A stretch of DNA of 49,280 nt. It comes from Methylibium sp. (GTDB lineage Bacteria > Pseudomonadota > Gammaproteobacteria > Burkholderiales > Burkholderiaceae_C). Below are positions 7,758-19,168 of the stretch, in pieces (the first letter of the stretch is position 1; every line of letters starts with the position of its first letter). Under the pieces are notes generated by a model. It saw only the letters and a program-made list of their open reading frames with translations, did no database searches and was not told the origin of the DNA. The stretch is from assembly GCF_013817345.1 (NCBI RefSeq), contig NZ_JACDCW010000021.1, forward strand, positions 1 through 49,280, given 5' to 3'. The position numbers were made by a program, and so were the translations under genes.

Positions 7758-9035
7758 TCAGGGACGCGTGTCAAGCCGCTCGCTTAGCCACTGCCGTCCG
7801 CGCCGCCACGCATTCGCGGCCGGGGCGTCTGCCTGCGGAGGGGCCGCCTGCGCCCCCTCGGTTTCGGGCGTAGTCGACTCGCAACTCCGAGCGATGTCGT
7901 CGCGCACCAGCCGGTCTACGCCCGCACCGAAATCGCCGTCGAGCACGATCAGCGTGAGCTCCGCACCGTGCAGCCGGCGGTCGAAGTCGAGCGAACACCC
8001 GACGGCCGCCCAAACACCGTCGATCACGCAGATGTCGGCCTGCAGCGGTGCGTCGCGGCGCCGGTGCAGGCGTGCGCCGCCGCACAGCAGCGCATGGTTT
8101 CGGGCGCGCTCGGCCGGCTCGTCGGCGTCGCGCGCATGCGTGGCCGGAAGCAGCACCTGCACCTCGATGCCCCGCGCACATGCGCGCGTCAACGCTTCGG
8201 CGACGCTGCTGGCCGGAGTGCCGCCGATCAGCACGCTGTGCTGCGCCGCGTCGATGGCGGCCAGCAACGCCGGCTGCAGCGGTCGGTCGTGCCAGCCGGC
8301 GCTGCACACGGCCAAGCCGGTGCGCTGCGGGCCGCGCGGGCTCAGCGCCGGGAAGTAGCGGGCTTGCGGCGGTGCCGTGCCGCACTCCTGCCGCCAGTGA
8401 GCGAGAAACAGGTCCTGTAGCTGCGCCACGGCCGGTCCCTCCACGCGCAGGCAGCTACCTGCCCCGGGTGAACGCGGCGGGGCCAGGCCGCCCAGGAAGG
8501 CGACATGCCCGTCGACGACGATCAGGCTGCGCTGCGTGTGGCGCCCGGCCGCGCGGCCGAGCAGGGTCTGCGCTCGCGCCAACCAGCGCGACGCACACAC
8601 GTTGATGCCGGACTGGCGAAGCAGCGTGGCGTCGCGGGCCGCGCCGGGTCGCGATCCGTCCAGCAGCAGGTTCACGCGCACGCCGGCGCCGGCACGGGTG
8701 ATGAGCCGCTGGGCGAGCGAGGCAGCCAGGGCGGGGGTAATGAAGGCCGGGCTTTCCAGGTTGATGTGCTCGCGCGCGCGGTCGATCGCTTCCAACAGCG
8801 CCGCCCACGCCGGCTCCCCGCCCCGCAGCAACTCGACGCGATTGCCGCTGACCAAGGGCTGGCCGAGGCTGCGCGTCAACGCGTGGGCCAGCGCATAACG
8901 AGGCGGCGCGACGACGATGCCGCTGCCTGCAGCGCGTGGCGCTTGCGGAGCGAAAGGCCGGGCGCGCACGCCGCGCGGCATCGGCAGCCGGCGAACCTGC
9001 GCACTGCCCCCCGCGGGGTGCGGCTCGCGGTTCAT
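7758..9035 (-). CDS. Phospholipase D / cardiolipin-synthase-like protein with both HKD motifs lost
   Basis: A 425-residue two-domain protein of the PLD superfamily, most like the ClsB group of cardiolipin synthases. The fold-defining segments are intact (NLESPAFITPALA, VNLLLDGSRPGAARD, LIVVDGHVAFLGG, ICVIDGVWAAVG). The catalytic HxKxxxxD motifs are not: in the first, positions 168/170/175 read Q, S, D, and in the second, positions 332/334/339 read Q, D, D. Both histidines and both lysines are gone while both aspartates remain, so ordinary PLD chemistry is not expected. The ATG at 9035 is the best start; the ribosome binding site is weak. It follows the glycan cluster and probably acts at the membrane. 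The frame is clean and long, so this looks like a maintained pseudoenzyme rather than decay. Confidence 0.8.
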   Translation of the reverse strand: MNREPHPAGGSAQVRRLPMPRGVRARPFAPQAPRAAGSGIVVAPPRYALAHALTRSLGQPLVSGNRVELLRGGEPAWAALLEAIDRAREHINLESPAFITPALAASLAQRLITRAGAGVRVNLLLDGSRPGAARDATLLRQSGINVCASRWLARAQTLLGRAAGRHTQRSLIVVDGHVAFLGGLAPPRSPGAGSCLRVEGPAVAQLQDLFLAHWRQECGTAPPQARYFPALSPRGPQRTGLAVCSAGWHDRPLQPALLAAIDAAQHSVLIGGTPASSVAEALTRACARGIEVQVLLPATHARDADEPAERARNHALLCGGARLHRRRDAPLQADICVIDGVWAAVGCSLDFDRRLHGAELTLIVLDGDFGAGVDRLVRDDIARSCESTTPETEGAQAAPPQADAPAANAWRRGRQWLSERLDTRP

Positions 9036-9382
9036 CGACACTTCATGGCGAGCCGGATGAGGGCCTGTTTCCTGAGTCACGCGGATCCTTCTTGCTGCAT
9101 CGGCAGGCGTCATCGGTGCACAGCGGCGGGGCGGCTGTCGGCACTGCCCGGCCTGTGGCGGCAGCAGTCGTAAGCAGCAGCCCGCGTGCCCAGGCGACCG
9201 GCGGACACGAAGTGCGTCGTTGTGGCTCATCGAGTGACGGGCTGTAAAGTAAGCGCAAGGCGTCCGCGTTGCGGCACGCCGATTGCTTCGTCGCCCACAG
9301 TCGTTCTGCACCAGCCGCGGTGGCTGTGCGCGGCCTGTATGCAAGGATGCCGCATGAGAGAACGAGCCTGTCCGTCTCACCG
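9036..9382. other. Divergent intergenic region
   Basis: Separates the PLD-like gene from the hybrid kinase. I see no supported gene. It contains a strong candidate sigma-54 element at 9272-9286 facing the kinase. Confidence 0.5.
9272..9286 (+). promoter_or_regulatory. Candidate sigma-54 promoter, 10/11
   Basis: Reads CGGCACG-N4-TTGC followed by T, with exact GG-N10-GC spacing; only the first consensus base differs. The predicted start is about 85 bases before the kinase ATG at 9383, or 49 before the alternative ATG at 9347. Confidence 0.45.
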
Positions 9383-11884
9383 ATGAGCGCGACCCCCACT
9401 CGAAGTGCGGAGCAGGCCCATGCCGCTCACGACACTTCCGCCGCGGCTTCGCCGCCCTTCGTGCCGTCGCCGGTCCGCGAGCCGAAGTCGGAATCGGAAT
9501 CGCCACGCGCACCCGCTGCCCCGTCTCTCGCTGCGGCCGCGTCCGCGCGGGCCTCGCCGGCACCACGGCGCGCCGGCAGCATTGCGGTCGTGCTGGTTGT
9601 CACCGTGCTGGCCGCGCTGGGCCAGTTCGGGCTGACGAGCTGGCTGGGCATGCCGATGGGCTTCGTGCCGGCCTATCCGGCCGTGATGGTCGCCGCGTGG
9701 TACGGCGGCTGGTGGGCGGGCGCCTTGGTTACCGGCGTGCTGGCGCTGCTGCTGCCTGCGCTGGCCGGCGCAGCGTGGAACGAGCCGACGCAAGTGGCGG
9801 TCGGGCTGATCCTCCTGTTCGGTCTGCTCAATGCGGCGCTGTCGCAGTCGCTGCGCCACGCGCGCGAGCGCTCGCAGGAGCGGGCCGAGGCGTTGTCGCT
9901 TTCGCAACAGCGCCTGTCTGGGGCGCTCGAATCGACCGGCGTAATGCTGCTCGAATTCGACCCCGCCCTTTGCTGCACGTGGCTCTACAACCCGCCGCCG
10001 GGCGTCGATGCCGCGGCGCTGCTCGGCCGTCCGGCCGAGGCGCTGTGCGCGCCCGCAGATGCCGAGCGCCTGCGCGCGGCGCTCCGCCAGGTGCTCGACA
10101 GCGGCGAGCCGCAGCGCATCGACGTGACACTGCGGGCCGGCGCGCCGGGCGAGGCGGCGCGGTGCCATGAACACTGCATCGTTGCGCTGCGCGATGAAGC
10201 AGGGCGCACCTGCGGCCTGCGCAGCGCCGCCAGCGACGTGAGCGCATTGCGTTCGCAGCAGGCACGCGAGGCCGAGGTGCAGGCCTTGTTCCGCGCGGCA
10301 CAGGAGCGTTCGCCCGACGCTTTCGAGCTGGTGCGCGCCGTGCGCGAGGGCGACGCCGAGGACGGGCAAGTTGTCGATTTCGTGTGGGAGTACGCGAACC
10401 CCGCAGCGGCCACGCTGCTCGGCCGCAGCGCGGAAGCGCTCGTGGGCCAGCGGCTGCTTGGCGAGCGGGCCGACCGCTTCCAGCGCGCTCGCTTCGCCCA
10501 CTGGTGCGAGGTTCTGTCCGCCGGCGAGCCGCGGCGCGGCGAGTTCCGGCGCGACGAACTCGGCCGCAGCACCTGCAATTACCAAACGCTCGCGCTCCCC
10601 CTGGGCGAGCGCCTGTCCGTCATGACGGTCGACGCCACCGTGCCGACGCGCAACCTGGAAGCCGAGCGCGAGCAAAGCGCTGCGCTTCAGCGCGCCGCTG
10701 CGCTCAAGGACGATTTCCTCGCTCATCTGAGCCACGAGCTGCGCACGCCGCTCAATGCCATCACCGGCTGGGCTCACCTGCTCACGCGCGTGGGCGCCGA
10801 CCCTGCGTTGCTGCAGCGCGCCGCCGAGGCGATCGGCCGCAACGCGCATGCGCAGGCGGTGCTCGTCGATGCGCTGCTCGACATGAACCGCGTGGTCAGC
10901 GGCAGCCTGCGGCTCGAGCGCCAGCCCTGCGACCTGAGCGAGGCGCTGCAGCGCTCGCTGGCTACCGCGGCGCCGCTCGCGCAGGCCAAGTGGATTCGCC
11001 TGCACACTGACGACATCGCCACCGGCGTGCCCTGCAACGGCGACTCCGCCCGGCTCGAACAGGTGTTCGGGAACCTGCTCAGCAATGCCGTCAAGTTCAC
11101 GCCGCTGGGCGGCGACGTGTGGGTCGTGCTGGAGCCGGTTGACGGCAACACGGCGCTGATCGAGATCCGCGACAGCGGCGAGGGCGTGGCACCCGCGGTG
11201 CTGCCGCATTTCTTCGACCGCTTCCAGCAGCGGGCTTCCGGCACACGTTCGCACGCCGGGCTGGGCCTGGGGCTGACGATGGTCAAGAGCCTCGTCGAGC
11301 TGCATGGCGGCCGCGCGTCCGTGCACAGCGACGGACCGGGCCTGGGCACGACAGTGCGCTTGCACCTGCCGACCCTCGAGCAGCCCGGGGCGCGGGCCAA
11401 TGCGGCGCCGGCCCGGCCCGCGGCCACCGACGGGGCGGCGGCCGGCAGTCCTGTCAACGGCACTGCCCTGGAAGTGCAGGGCGCGGCGGCGTCCCACGCG
11501 GCCCCGCTGACTTTCCGGCGCATCCTCGTGCTCGAGGACGAGGCCGATTCGCTGGAGGTACTGTCGGTGCTGCTGCGCCAGCAGGGCGCCGTGGTCCGCG
11601 CCTTCGACAACGCAGAGCAGGCGCTCGCTGCGGCCGAACACGGAAGCTTCGACCTGGTCATCAGCGACCTGGGCATGCCCGGCATGAACGGGCTGGAATT
11701 CATGCGCCGGCTGCAGCGCCGGCCGCTGCCGGTCAAGGCGATCGCGCTCACCGCCTATGCCGGCGAGACCGAGCGCGCCGAGGCCCTCAAGGCCGGCTAC
11801 ACGCGCGTGGAAACCAAGCCGATCTCGCCGCCGCAGTTCCTGGCGGTGGTGCTGGCCGAGGTGGGAACGCCGGCGGCTGGATGA
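9383..11884 (+). CDS. Hybrid sensor histidine kinase, DUF4118-type membrane sensor
   Basis: An 833-residue membrane kinase. Residues 1-64 are a disordered Ala/Pro/Ser-rich tail. Residues 65-155 hold three or four membrane helices resembling the DUF4118 (KdpD-like) sensor. Two PAS-like regions follow at about 170-290 and 298-420, then HisKA with HLSHELRTPLNAITGW (phospho-His 451), an ATPase domain with NLLSNAVKF and GLGLGLTMVK, and a C-terminal receiver domain with Asp 762 in SDLGMPG and Lys 812. It can thus autophosphorylate and pass phosphate to its own receiver. No DNA-binding response regulator is adjacent, so the output partner is elsewhere. The start could instead be the ATG at 9347. It is convergent with the AI-2E-type permease gene. 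Confidence 0.9.
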   Translation: MSATPTRSAEQAHAAHDTSAAASPPFVPSPVREPKSESESPRAPAAPSLAAAASARASPAPRRAGSIAVVLVVTVLAALGQFGLTSWLGMPMGFVPAYPAVMVAAWYGGWWAGALVTGVLALLLPALAGAAWNEPTQVAVGLILLFGLLNAALSQSLRHARERSQERAEALSLSQQRLSGALESTGVMLLEFDPALCCTWLYNPPPGVDAAALLGRPAEALCAPADAERLRAALRQVLDSGEPQRIDVTLRAGAPGEAARCHEHCIVALRDEAGRTCGLRSAASDVSALRSQQAREAEVQALFRAAQERSPDAFELVRAVREGDAEDGQVVDFVWEYANPAAATLLGRSAEALVGQRLLGERADRFQRARFAHWCEVLSAGEPRRGEFRRDELGRSTCNYQTLALPLGERLSVMTVDATVPTRNLEAEREQSAALQRAAALKDDFLAHLSHELRTPLNAITGWAHLLTRVGADPALLQRAAEAIGRNAHAQAVLVDALLDMNRVVSGSLRLERQPCDLSEALQRSLATAAPLAQAKWIRLHTDDIATGVPCNGDSARLEQVFGNLLSNAVKFTPLGGDVWVVLEPVDGNTALIEIRDSGEGVAPAVLPHFFDRFQQRASGTRSHAGLGLGLTMVKSLVELHGGRASVHSDGPGLGTTVRLHLPTLEQPGARANAAPARPAATDGAAAGSPVNGTALEVQGAAASHAAPLTFRRILVLEDEADSLEVLSVLLRQQGAVVRAFDNAEQALAAAEHGSFDLVISDLGMPGMNGLEFMRRLQRRPLPVKAIALTAYAGETERAEALKAGYTRVETKPISPPQFLAVVLAEVGTPAAG

Positions 11885-12014
11885 GACGGCGGAGTCGCTC
11901 GGCTTTTGCAGAACTGCTGCGCAGCGCTGCGAGGCCAAGCGGTCGAAGGACCTCGGGCGGACCAAGGCCACCACGCTGTACGGCTCGCCCGTGATTGCCG
12001 TTCGTCAAGGCGCC

Positions 12015-13316
12015 TCAGGGCTGCACGGGTGGACGCGGGGGGTCGGTTCCGTGATCGGTCTGTAGCGGCGTGCTGGCGGCCATGCGCTGCGCCAGGTTGT
12101 CGGAGACCCCATTGCCGCCCATGCGATGCCCCACGCCGTCCGACACCTCGTACACGCTCCGCCGCTGGCGCAGGAGCGAGCGCAGCGACGGCGGCGCGAC
12201 CCTGTTGCCTTCGAGGTAGATGCCGAGCAGGCGCAGCCGGCGGTTGCGCTTGCACACGGTGCGTATGCCCACGAGGATGGGCACCGCAATGATGGCGCCG
12301 GCAATGCCCCACATGAAGCCCCAGAACATCACCGACAGGAACACCGCAAGGGGGCTGAGTGAAAGTCGGCGGCCGACGAACCAGGGCGTGATCAAGTTCG
12401 CCTCGATCGTGTGGATCAGGAGAAAGGCCGCCGCGGGCGCTACCATCAAGCCCGCCGTGGCAAACGACAGCACGCCGGCGATGAGCAGCACGCCCACGAT
12501 CATGAGCGGCCCGATGTAGGGAATGAAATTGAGCACGCCGGCCACCGTGCCCCACAGGATGGGGCTGGGCATGCCGAGCGCCATCATCGCGCCGGTGGTA
12601 ATGAGGCCGACGCAGAAATTGATGACGGCTAGCGCGGCCAGATAGTGGCCGATCTCGCGCTGTGCGCTGCGCACGCCGCCGAGCACCAGCGCGCGAGTGC
12701 GCCGCCGTGGAATCGCCTCGACCGTGCGCGAGAGCATCCAGTGTTCCGACGCGAGCAGGAAGTACAGCAGGATGACCACCGCCGCCGCCGAGATGCCGAC
12801 GGTGACGCTGCTCCCGAGCACGGCGCCGGTGAGCTCGACGCTCTCGGCGGCGATCCGGTCCTTGAGCGGATCGGGCGGCGGCTTCGGCGGCTCGGCCGTC
12901 GCGGCGGCCCGCGCCTCCTCTCGCGAGAGTGTTGCGGGGGGCTGCCTCGGTTCCGGAATGGGTTTGGGCGGCGGCGCGATCAGCGGAATGGTCGAGCGCA
13001 ACCGGTCGAACTGGTCGATCACCTGCTGCAGCGTGGTGGGGGCGCGTTCCAGCCACGACGCGGCCGGGTTGACGAGCATGCTGCCGAGCAGCCCGCCGCC
13101 GGTCAGCAGGGCCAGCACCAGCACGCCGGCGCCGACCGTCTCGGGGATGCCGCGGCGGCGCATCAGGCGCACGGGCGTGGCCAGCACGAAGGTCAGCACG
13201 ATGGCAATAACGATCGGCAGCAGCAGCGGTTGACCGAGCTTGATGAAGAAGACCAGCGCAATCCAGAACAGGCCCTTGCCGACCCAGTTGGGCGGCGGCG
13301 AGTGGGGCAGGCTCAC
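12015..13316 (-). CDS. AI-2E family transporter (PerM/TqsA-like permease)
   Basis: A 433-residue inner-membrane protein with the family's layout: hydrophobic segments at the N-terminus (SPPPNWVGKGLFWIALVFF onward), a cytoplasmic or periplasmic middle region, and a C-terminal block with the conserved NFIPYIGPL and a TPWFVGRRLSLSP-type motif. The middle region at about 110-150 is unusually proline-rich. Members have been linked to autoinducer-2 export, Na+/H+ antiport or unknown substrates, so the transported compound cannot be stated. The 70-residue C-terminal tail is hydrophilic and lies in the cytoplasm by prediction. The gene is convergent with the hybrid kinase, 130 bases apart. ATG start at 13316. 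Confidence 0.85.
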   Translation of the reverse strand: MSLPHSPPPNWVGKGLFWIALVFFIKLGQPLLLPIVIAIVLTFVLATPVRLMRRRGIPETVGAGVLVLALLTGGGLLGSMLVNPAASWLERAPTTLQQVIDQFDRLRSTIPLIAPPPKPIPEPRQPPATLSREEARAAATAEPPKPPPDPLKDRIAAESVELTGAVLGSSVTVGISAAAVVILLYFLLASEHWMLSRTVEAIPRRRTRALVLGGVRSAQREIGHYLAALAVINFCVGLITTGAMMALGMPSPILWGTVAGVLNFIPYIGPLMIVGVLLIAGVLSFATAGLMVAPAAAFLLIHTIEANLITPWFVGRRLSLSPLAVFLSVMFWGFMWGIAGAIIAVPILVGIRTVCKRNRRLRLLGIYLEGNRVAPPSLRSLLRQRRSVYEVSDGVGHRMGGNGVSDNLAQRMAASTPLQTDHGTDPPRPPVQP

Positions 13317-13612
13317 GGGCGCACCACGCAGGCAGGCGCATGTTCGCGCCGATCAGTGACACGACGGAATGGCACCACGGGCCTCACGATCAGTTCTGAA
13401 GAAGAAGCATTCTGCAGCTTTCATGCCATAGCGGCGCCGTTCATGCGGCGATCGTCCGCGGTGCAAACGTGCGGTGCGATGCGTTTTCGGTAGGAATTGC
13501 TGCAAAGCGCTGGTGCCCTCGATCGCATTCACGTCAATCGCAATGGCGACCACGACGAGCTGAAAACGCGCTTTGCCCGCCGTTGCGGGCATCGGGGGAA
13601 AGCCGCAGAGTG

Positions 13613-13651
13613 CAAAAGAAAAAGCCACCTGCAAATCGCTTTGCAGGTGGC
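13613..13651 (-). terminator. Rho-independent terminator of the BON gene
   Basis: A 12-bp stem (GCCACCTGCAAA, 13624-13635, pairing with 13640-13651) with a 4-base loop; on the minus strand it is followed by a T-rich run (TTTTTCTTTT). It lies about 80 bases past the BON gene's stop. The remainder of the 13317-13733 gap holds no gene I can support. Confidence 0.85.
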
Positions 13652-13733
13652 CGAAGCCTTGTCTTGTCCGCGGGCGATGGCCCAGCGGATCGCGCAGATT
13701 CACGCCCCTGGAGTCGTGAAGCTGCGCAGTGGT

Positions 13734-14054
13734 TCAGTTCGCGGCGCGAACGATGATGTCGTTGCGCACACCCTTCACTTCGGGCGTGCCGCGGGCGATC
13801 TCTGCAGCGCGCGCCTTCTCGGCCGCACTGGTGGCGAAGCCGGAAAGCTGCACCATGCCGTTGACGGAGCCGACCTCGATGCGCATCGCGCTCACCGTTT
13901 CGTCTTTCGCAAAGTTCGCCTTGACGCGGGTCGCGATGGTCTTGTCGTCGATGTACTCGCCAACGCTGCTCTGGCCGCTGGTGACCGCGCAGCCACTCAT
14001 GGCGAGGCCGCCGAGGCCGATCACGAGAGCGCAGGCGTAAAGAGTCTTGTTCAT
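13734..14054 (-). CDS. BON-domain lipoprotein
   Basis: A 106-residue lipoprotein: signal peptide with lipobox MSGC at about residues 19-22, then one BON domain (DDKTIATRVKANFAKDE through VKGVRNDIIV). BON domains bind phospholipid membranes, as in OsmY and Kbp, and the family is typically induced by osmotic or envelope stress. A single domain is shorter than OsmY, which has two. The gene has its own terminator at 13613-13651 and a candidate sigma-54 promoter at 14127-14141, making it a compact single-gene unit. It is divergent from the large catalase gene. Confidence 0.88.
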   Translation of the reverse strand: MNKTLYACALVIGLGGLAMSGCAVTSGQSSVGEYIDDKTIATRVKANFAKDETVSAMRIEVGSVNGMVQLSGFATSAAEKARAAEIARGTPEVKGVRNDIIVRAAN

Positions 14055-14126
14055 GTGTGTTCTCCAGGTTTGACGAAGCGAGAGCGGGAGCCACCATGGC
14101 CTGCACCGCTCGCAACCACGTAGAAA

Positions 14127-14141
14127 GCAATTGCCGGGCCC
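14127..14141 (-). promoter_or_regulatory. Candidate sigma-54 promoter, 9/11
   Basis: Minus strand reads GGGCCCG-N4-TTGC with GG-N10-GC spacing; the predicted start is about 61 bases before the BON ATG. The same block occurs before the YsnF-like gene (31437) and the Pro-rich gene (39111). Confidence 0.3.
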
Positions 14142-14249
14142 GGTTGTTCGAACGTAGGTGTGCAGGTATGGCGCTTGCCAACGTTTCTTCGCCGCAGAGC
14201 GCGCTCTAGCCAGCGCGGGCGTGCACCAATTCCTTCGCAGAAAGACACC

Positions 14250-16802
<2,553 letters not shown>

Positions 16803-17132
16803 GCGTCCGCGGGGCGGATCGACGACGGCCTCGGGCGGCGGCGCAGGAGCGTTCGATTCGTCGCGGCTCGCGCGGGTTTACCTGCGTTCGACCCGGCGCA
16901 GCGCGACACCGGCCGCAAAGACCGCGAGGAATCCGTAGATCGTCGGCGACCGTCAATGGGCGCGCCAGTTGCTCGAATTCGTCCTGACGATCGTTTGGGT
17001 TTTCAGATGAAGTTCGAACAAGCCGCAGACCGGCAGACTGGTTCTTCCCTTCGACTCGACTCGCCTCGTGGTGAGCCCGGGAAAAATCCGCTGCTTGCAT
17101 TGAGCCGGCTCGCAGGGCGACCGGAGGTCTCC
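16803..17132. other. Intergenic region with one possible remnant
   Basis: A 330-base gap between the catalase and a lipoprotein gene. Besides the 24-codon fragment at 16878-16952 there is a weak GGGCGCG-N4-TTGC element at 16958-16972, about 149 bases from the next start, which is too far to weigh heavily. Confidence 0.4.
16878..16952 (-). pseudogene. Possible remnant of a cation:proton antiporter
   Basis: A 24-codon stretch between two stops whose translation contains YGFLAVFAAGVALRRVE, which resembles an internal segment of CPA1-type Na+(K+)/H+ antiporters. No start codon, ribosome binding site or further homologous sequence was seen on either side. The match is from memory of the family and may be chance hydrophobic similarity. 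Confidence 0.25.
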
Positions 17133-17906
17133 TTGCGCCTGCCGAGCGCGAGGATGCTGCTGTGTGTACCGCTGTGGCTTGGCGGTTGCGCGACCGTCGT
17201 CGATACGCGCGTCGAGCAGATCATTGCCGCGGAGTTGCCAAGCATCGTCGGCCAGGCTGCGAGCTATGAAGTTCAGGTCGAAGGCGCACGCGTGACCGGC
17301 GAAATTGCGGATCTGAACCGAGTGCGTGCTGTCGGCGAGCGTGTCGCTCGGCCGAAGTCGCCGATCCTGGATCGCGTCGATGTGCGGATGTCCGATGTCA
17401 TTGTCGATCGCACTGAAAAGCGTCTCGTCGATCTGGGTGCGGTCGATGCCGAGGTGCGTGTTCTCGCGCCCGACATCGCCGCCTTTCTGGATGCGCGTCC
17501 GGGTCTGGACAAGGTCGTCGTCACGCTCCAGCCTCCGTACGAGATCACCGTCGAGTCGCAGTTCTCAGCCGCCGGTTACTCGCTACCTGCCGCCGCCCGC
17601 GCCAAGGTGCGCGGCCGACTGGTCACCAGCAACGGCGCTCTCGTGATGGAAATCGTCGACCTGCGGCTGGCCGGCTTCCCCATCGGCACGATGCCTGCCT
17701 TCGTTCTCGAAAGGCTGATCAATCCGCTGGTCGATTTGTCGGCACTGCCTGCCCCGTCGCAAGTCACGTCCGTGCAGGTGTTGCCGAAGGCGGTGCTGCT
17801 GACCGCGAGCGGCAGCCAGAAAGTCGGATCGCGCGGCAGTGGCGCTGCACATCTGCCCGAACTTTTTGTGTTACCGCTGGGGTGTGCCGATCGGCCCCGA
17901 GACTAA
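17133..17906 (+). CDS. LmeA-like (DUF2993-type) lipoprotein
   Basis: A 257-residue predicted lipoprotein. The start is the TTG at 17133, which has GGAGG 6-7 bases upstream and gives a proper lipoprotein signal (RLPSARMLLCVPLWLGGC, Cys 19); upstream in-frame starts would bury that signal. The mature part follows the DUF2993 pattern: IIAAELPSIVG, ILDRVDVRMSDVIVD, LAPDIAAFLDARPGLDKV and a C-terminal NPLVDLSALPAPSQV block. In actinobacteria LmeA of this family binds phospholipids and helps glycolipid maturation; in proteobacteria the role is unknown. An outer-membrane protein gene follows after 41 bases, so they may share a transcript. Confidence 0.7.
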   Translation: MRLPSARMLLCVPLWLGGCATVVDTRVEQIIAAELPSIVGQAASYEVQVEGARVTGEIADLNRVRAVGERVARPKSPILDRVDVRMSDVIVDRTEKRLVDLGAVDAEVRVLAPDIAAFLDARPGLDKVVVTLQPPYEITVESQFSAAGYSLPAAARAKVRGRLVTSNGALVMEIVDLRLAGFPIGTMPAFVLERLINPLVDLSALPAPSQVTSVQVLPKAVLLTASGSQKVGSRGSGAAHLPELFVLPLGCADRPRD

Positions 17907-17947
17907 GAAGGTGCTGAGAGAGTTCCAGCAGTAAAAGGGGTCGAAAA

Positions 17948-18754
17948 ATGACGGAGCGAGGTTTCGTGTTCAGGACGATTTTCTTCGTGCTCTTCGCCGC
18001 TGCGCCGGCGTTCGCAGCCGACCCGGCGCCACTGGCTTACCTGGGCATCGAAGCCGAGCCGCTCGAAGGCGACATCAGCACCGAGCGGCCGAGTTTCAGC
18101 ACCAGCCCCGTGCCGCTGGCAGCCGGGCACCTGCAGCTCGAATCCGGCGTGCAGTTCACCCGCATCGATTCCGACGCCGACGACGTGACGCTGCCCTTCG
18201 CGCTGCTGCGCGCCGGCTTGGGGAAAAACCTGGAATTGCAGCTCGGCTGGGCCGGCTACTCCCACACCGAAATCGGCGGCCGATCGTTCAAGGGCGGCAC
18301 CGACATGAGCCTGGCGCTGAAAACGCAGTTGACCGAGCAGTCGGGCGCGCTTCCCGCACTCGGCCTGCTCGGCCAGGTGTCATTGCCCACCGGTGCAAAG
18401 AACAAGACCTCCGATTCGGTCGACCCGAGCGTCGGCCTGCTGTGGACTTACGACTTCGCCAGGGCGGGGTTCTTCGGCACGGCCTTGCTGACCTCGACCA
18501 CCGACGACGAGGACGACCGCATTCTGCAGTCCGGCATGGGCGCGGGAGTCGGCGTTCCACTGGCCCAGCAGTTGAGCGGCTACGTCGAATACTTCGGCAT
18601 CTTCACCGAGCACGAAGGGCCGCAGCACAACGCCAACGCCGGCCTGATCTACCTGCTGAGCAAGGATCTTGCGCTGGACGGGGTGATCGGCGGCGGCCTC
18701 AACCGCCGCGCGCCGGATTACTACGTCGGCGTCGGCGCGAGCGTTCGCTGGTAG
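17948..18754 (+). CDS. Outer-membrane beta-barrel protein, phenol-MetA-like transporter family
   Basis: A 268-residue secreted protein with an N-terminal signal peptide (hydrophobic to about residue 24, cleavage near AFAAD). The rest alternates short amphipathic strands and turns and ends in tryptophan (ASVRW), a typical beta-barrel assembly signal. Sequence such as DISTERPSFSTSPVPLAAGH resembles proteins annotated as MetA-pathway or putative outer-membrane transporters. The solute is unknown. The downstream DNA to 19093 is occupied by gene remnants, so the gene stands at the edge of a rearranged stretch. Confidence 0.75.
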   Translation: MTERGFVFRTIFFVLFAAAPAFAADPAPLAYLGIEAEPLEGDISTERPSFSTSPVPLAAGHLQLESGVQFTRIDSDADDVTLPFALLRAGLGKNLELQLGWAGYSHTEIGGRSFKGGTDMSLALKTQLTEQSGALPALGLLGQVSLPTGAKNKTSDSVDPSVGLLWTYDFARAGFFGTALLTSTTDDEDDRILQSGMGAGVGVPLAQQLSGYVEYFGIFTEHEGPQHNANAGLIYLLSKDLALDGVIGGGLNRRAPDYYVGVGASVRW

Positions 18755-18773
18755 TCCGATACAGGCGCATCGA

Positions 18774-18965
18774 TTGCTGTCCTTCGGTCTGGCCTTCGGC
18801 CTGGGCGGCAAGGAGGCGGCGGCGAAGATGATCGAAAAGGCGCAGCAATCGGCCGAGGAGGCCAAGTCCAAGCTGGAGAAGGCGGCCGAGGCAGGCAAGG
18901 CCGACGCAAAGCGCGAAATGCATGCAACGGAGCGCCCGCCGCAGACCGCGCCGCGGCGTGTTTGA
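18774..18965 (+). pseudogene. C-terminal remnant of a TM-helix mechanosensitive-channel-like protein
   Basis: A 63-codon open stretch starting only with TTG and lacking a clear ribosome binding site. Its first part, LSFGLAFGLGGKEAAAKMIE, resembles the last membrane helix and post-helix segment of conserved TM-helix repeat / small-conductance channel-like proteins; the rest is a charged helix (SAEEAKSKLEKAAEAGKAD). The upstream helices expected for that family are absent, replaced 20 bases earlier by the end of the outer-membrane gene. I read it as a truncated gene; a short genuine protein is the alternative. Confidence 0.45.
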
Positions 18966-18970
18966 GCCCC

Positions 18971-19093
18971 GCTCTGAAGGAGGAATTGCGCATTACCCGG
19001 CGCAGCACGGTGCACGCAGGCGGGCCGCAGCGCTTCAGCCTGCGCAGCGAAGAACTAGAAGTCATCCGCAATCCGGTCGGTAAGCCAGACTGA
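18971..19093 (+). pseudogene. C-terminal remnant of a DUF2382 protein
   Basis: Translating from 18971 gives 40 codons containing LKEELRITRRSTVHAGGPQR and LRSEELEVIRNP before a TGA at 19091. This matches the end of the intact DUF2382 protein encoded at 30981-31415 (LKEELHISRRRTEVRDPQ, LRSERVEITRTP). The N-terminal two-thirds is missing, and the fragment is in a different frame from the remnant just upstream. Confidence 0.65.
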
Positions 19094-19168
19094 TTCTTAA
19101 GCCGACGAAGCTTTCATCACTCAACGCAACGCCGTTTCAACGCGGCTTTTCTTCTCAAAGGATTATTC

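Noticed and set aside
9377-11974. Long minus-strand open frame opposite the hybrid kinase
   Set aside because: The plus strand encodes a complete kinase with all catalytic motifs; the antisense translation is low-complexity and unrecognisable.
13469-13756. 95-codon open frame in the gap before the BON gene
   Set aside because: It runs through the terminator hairpin and into the BON gene on the opposite strand, with no recognisable content.
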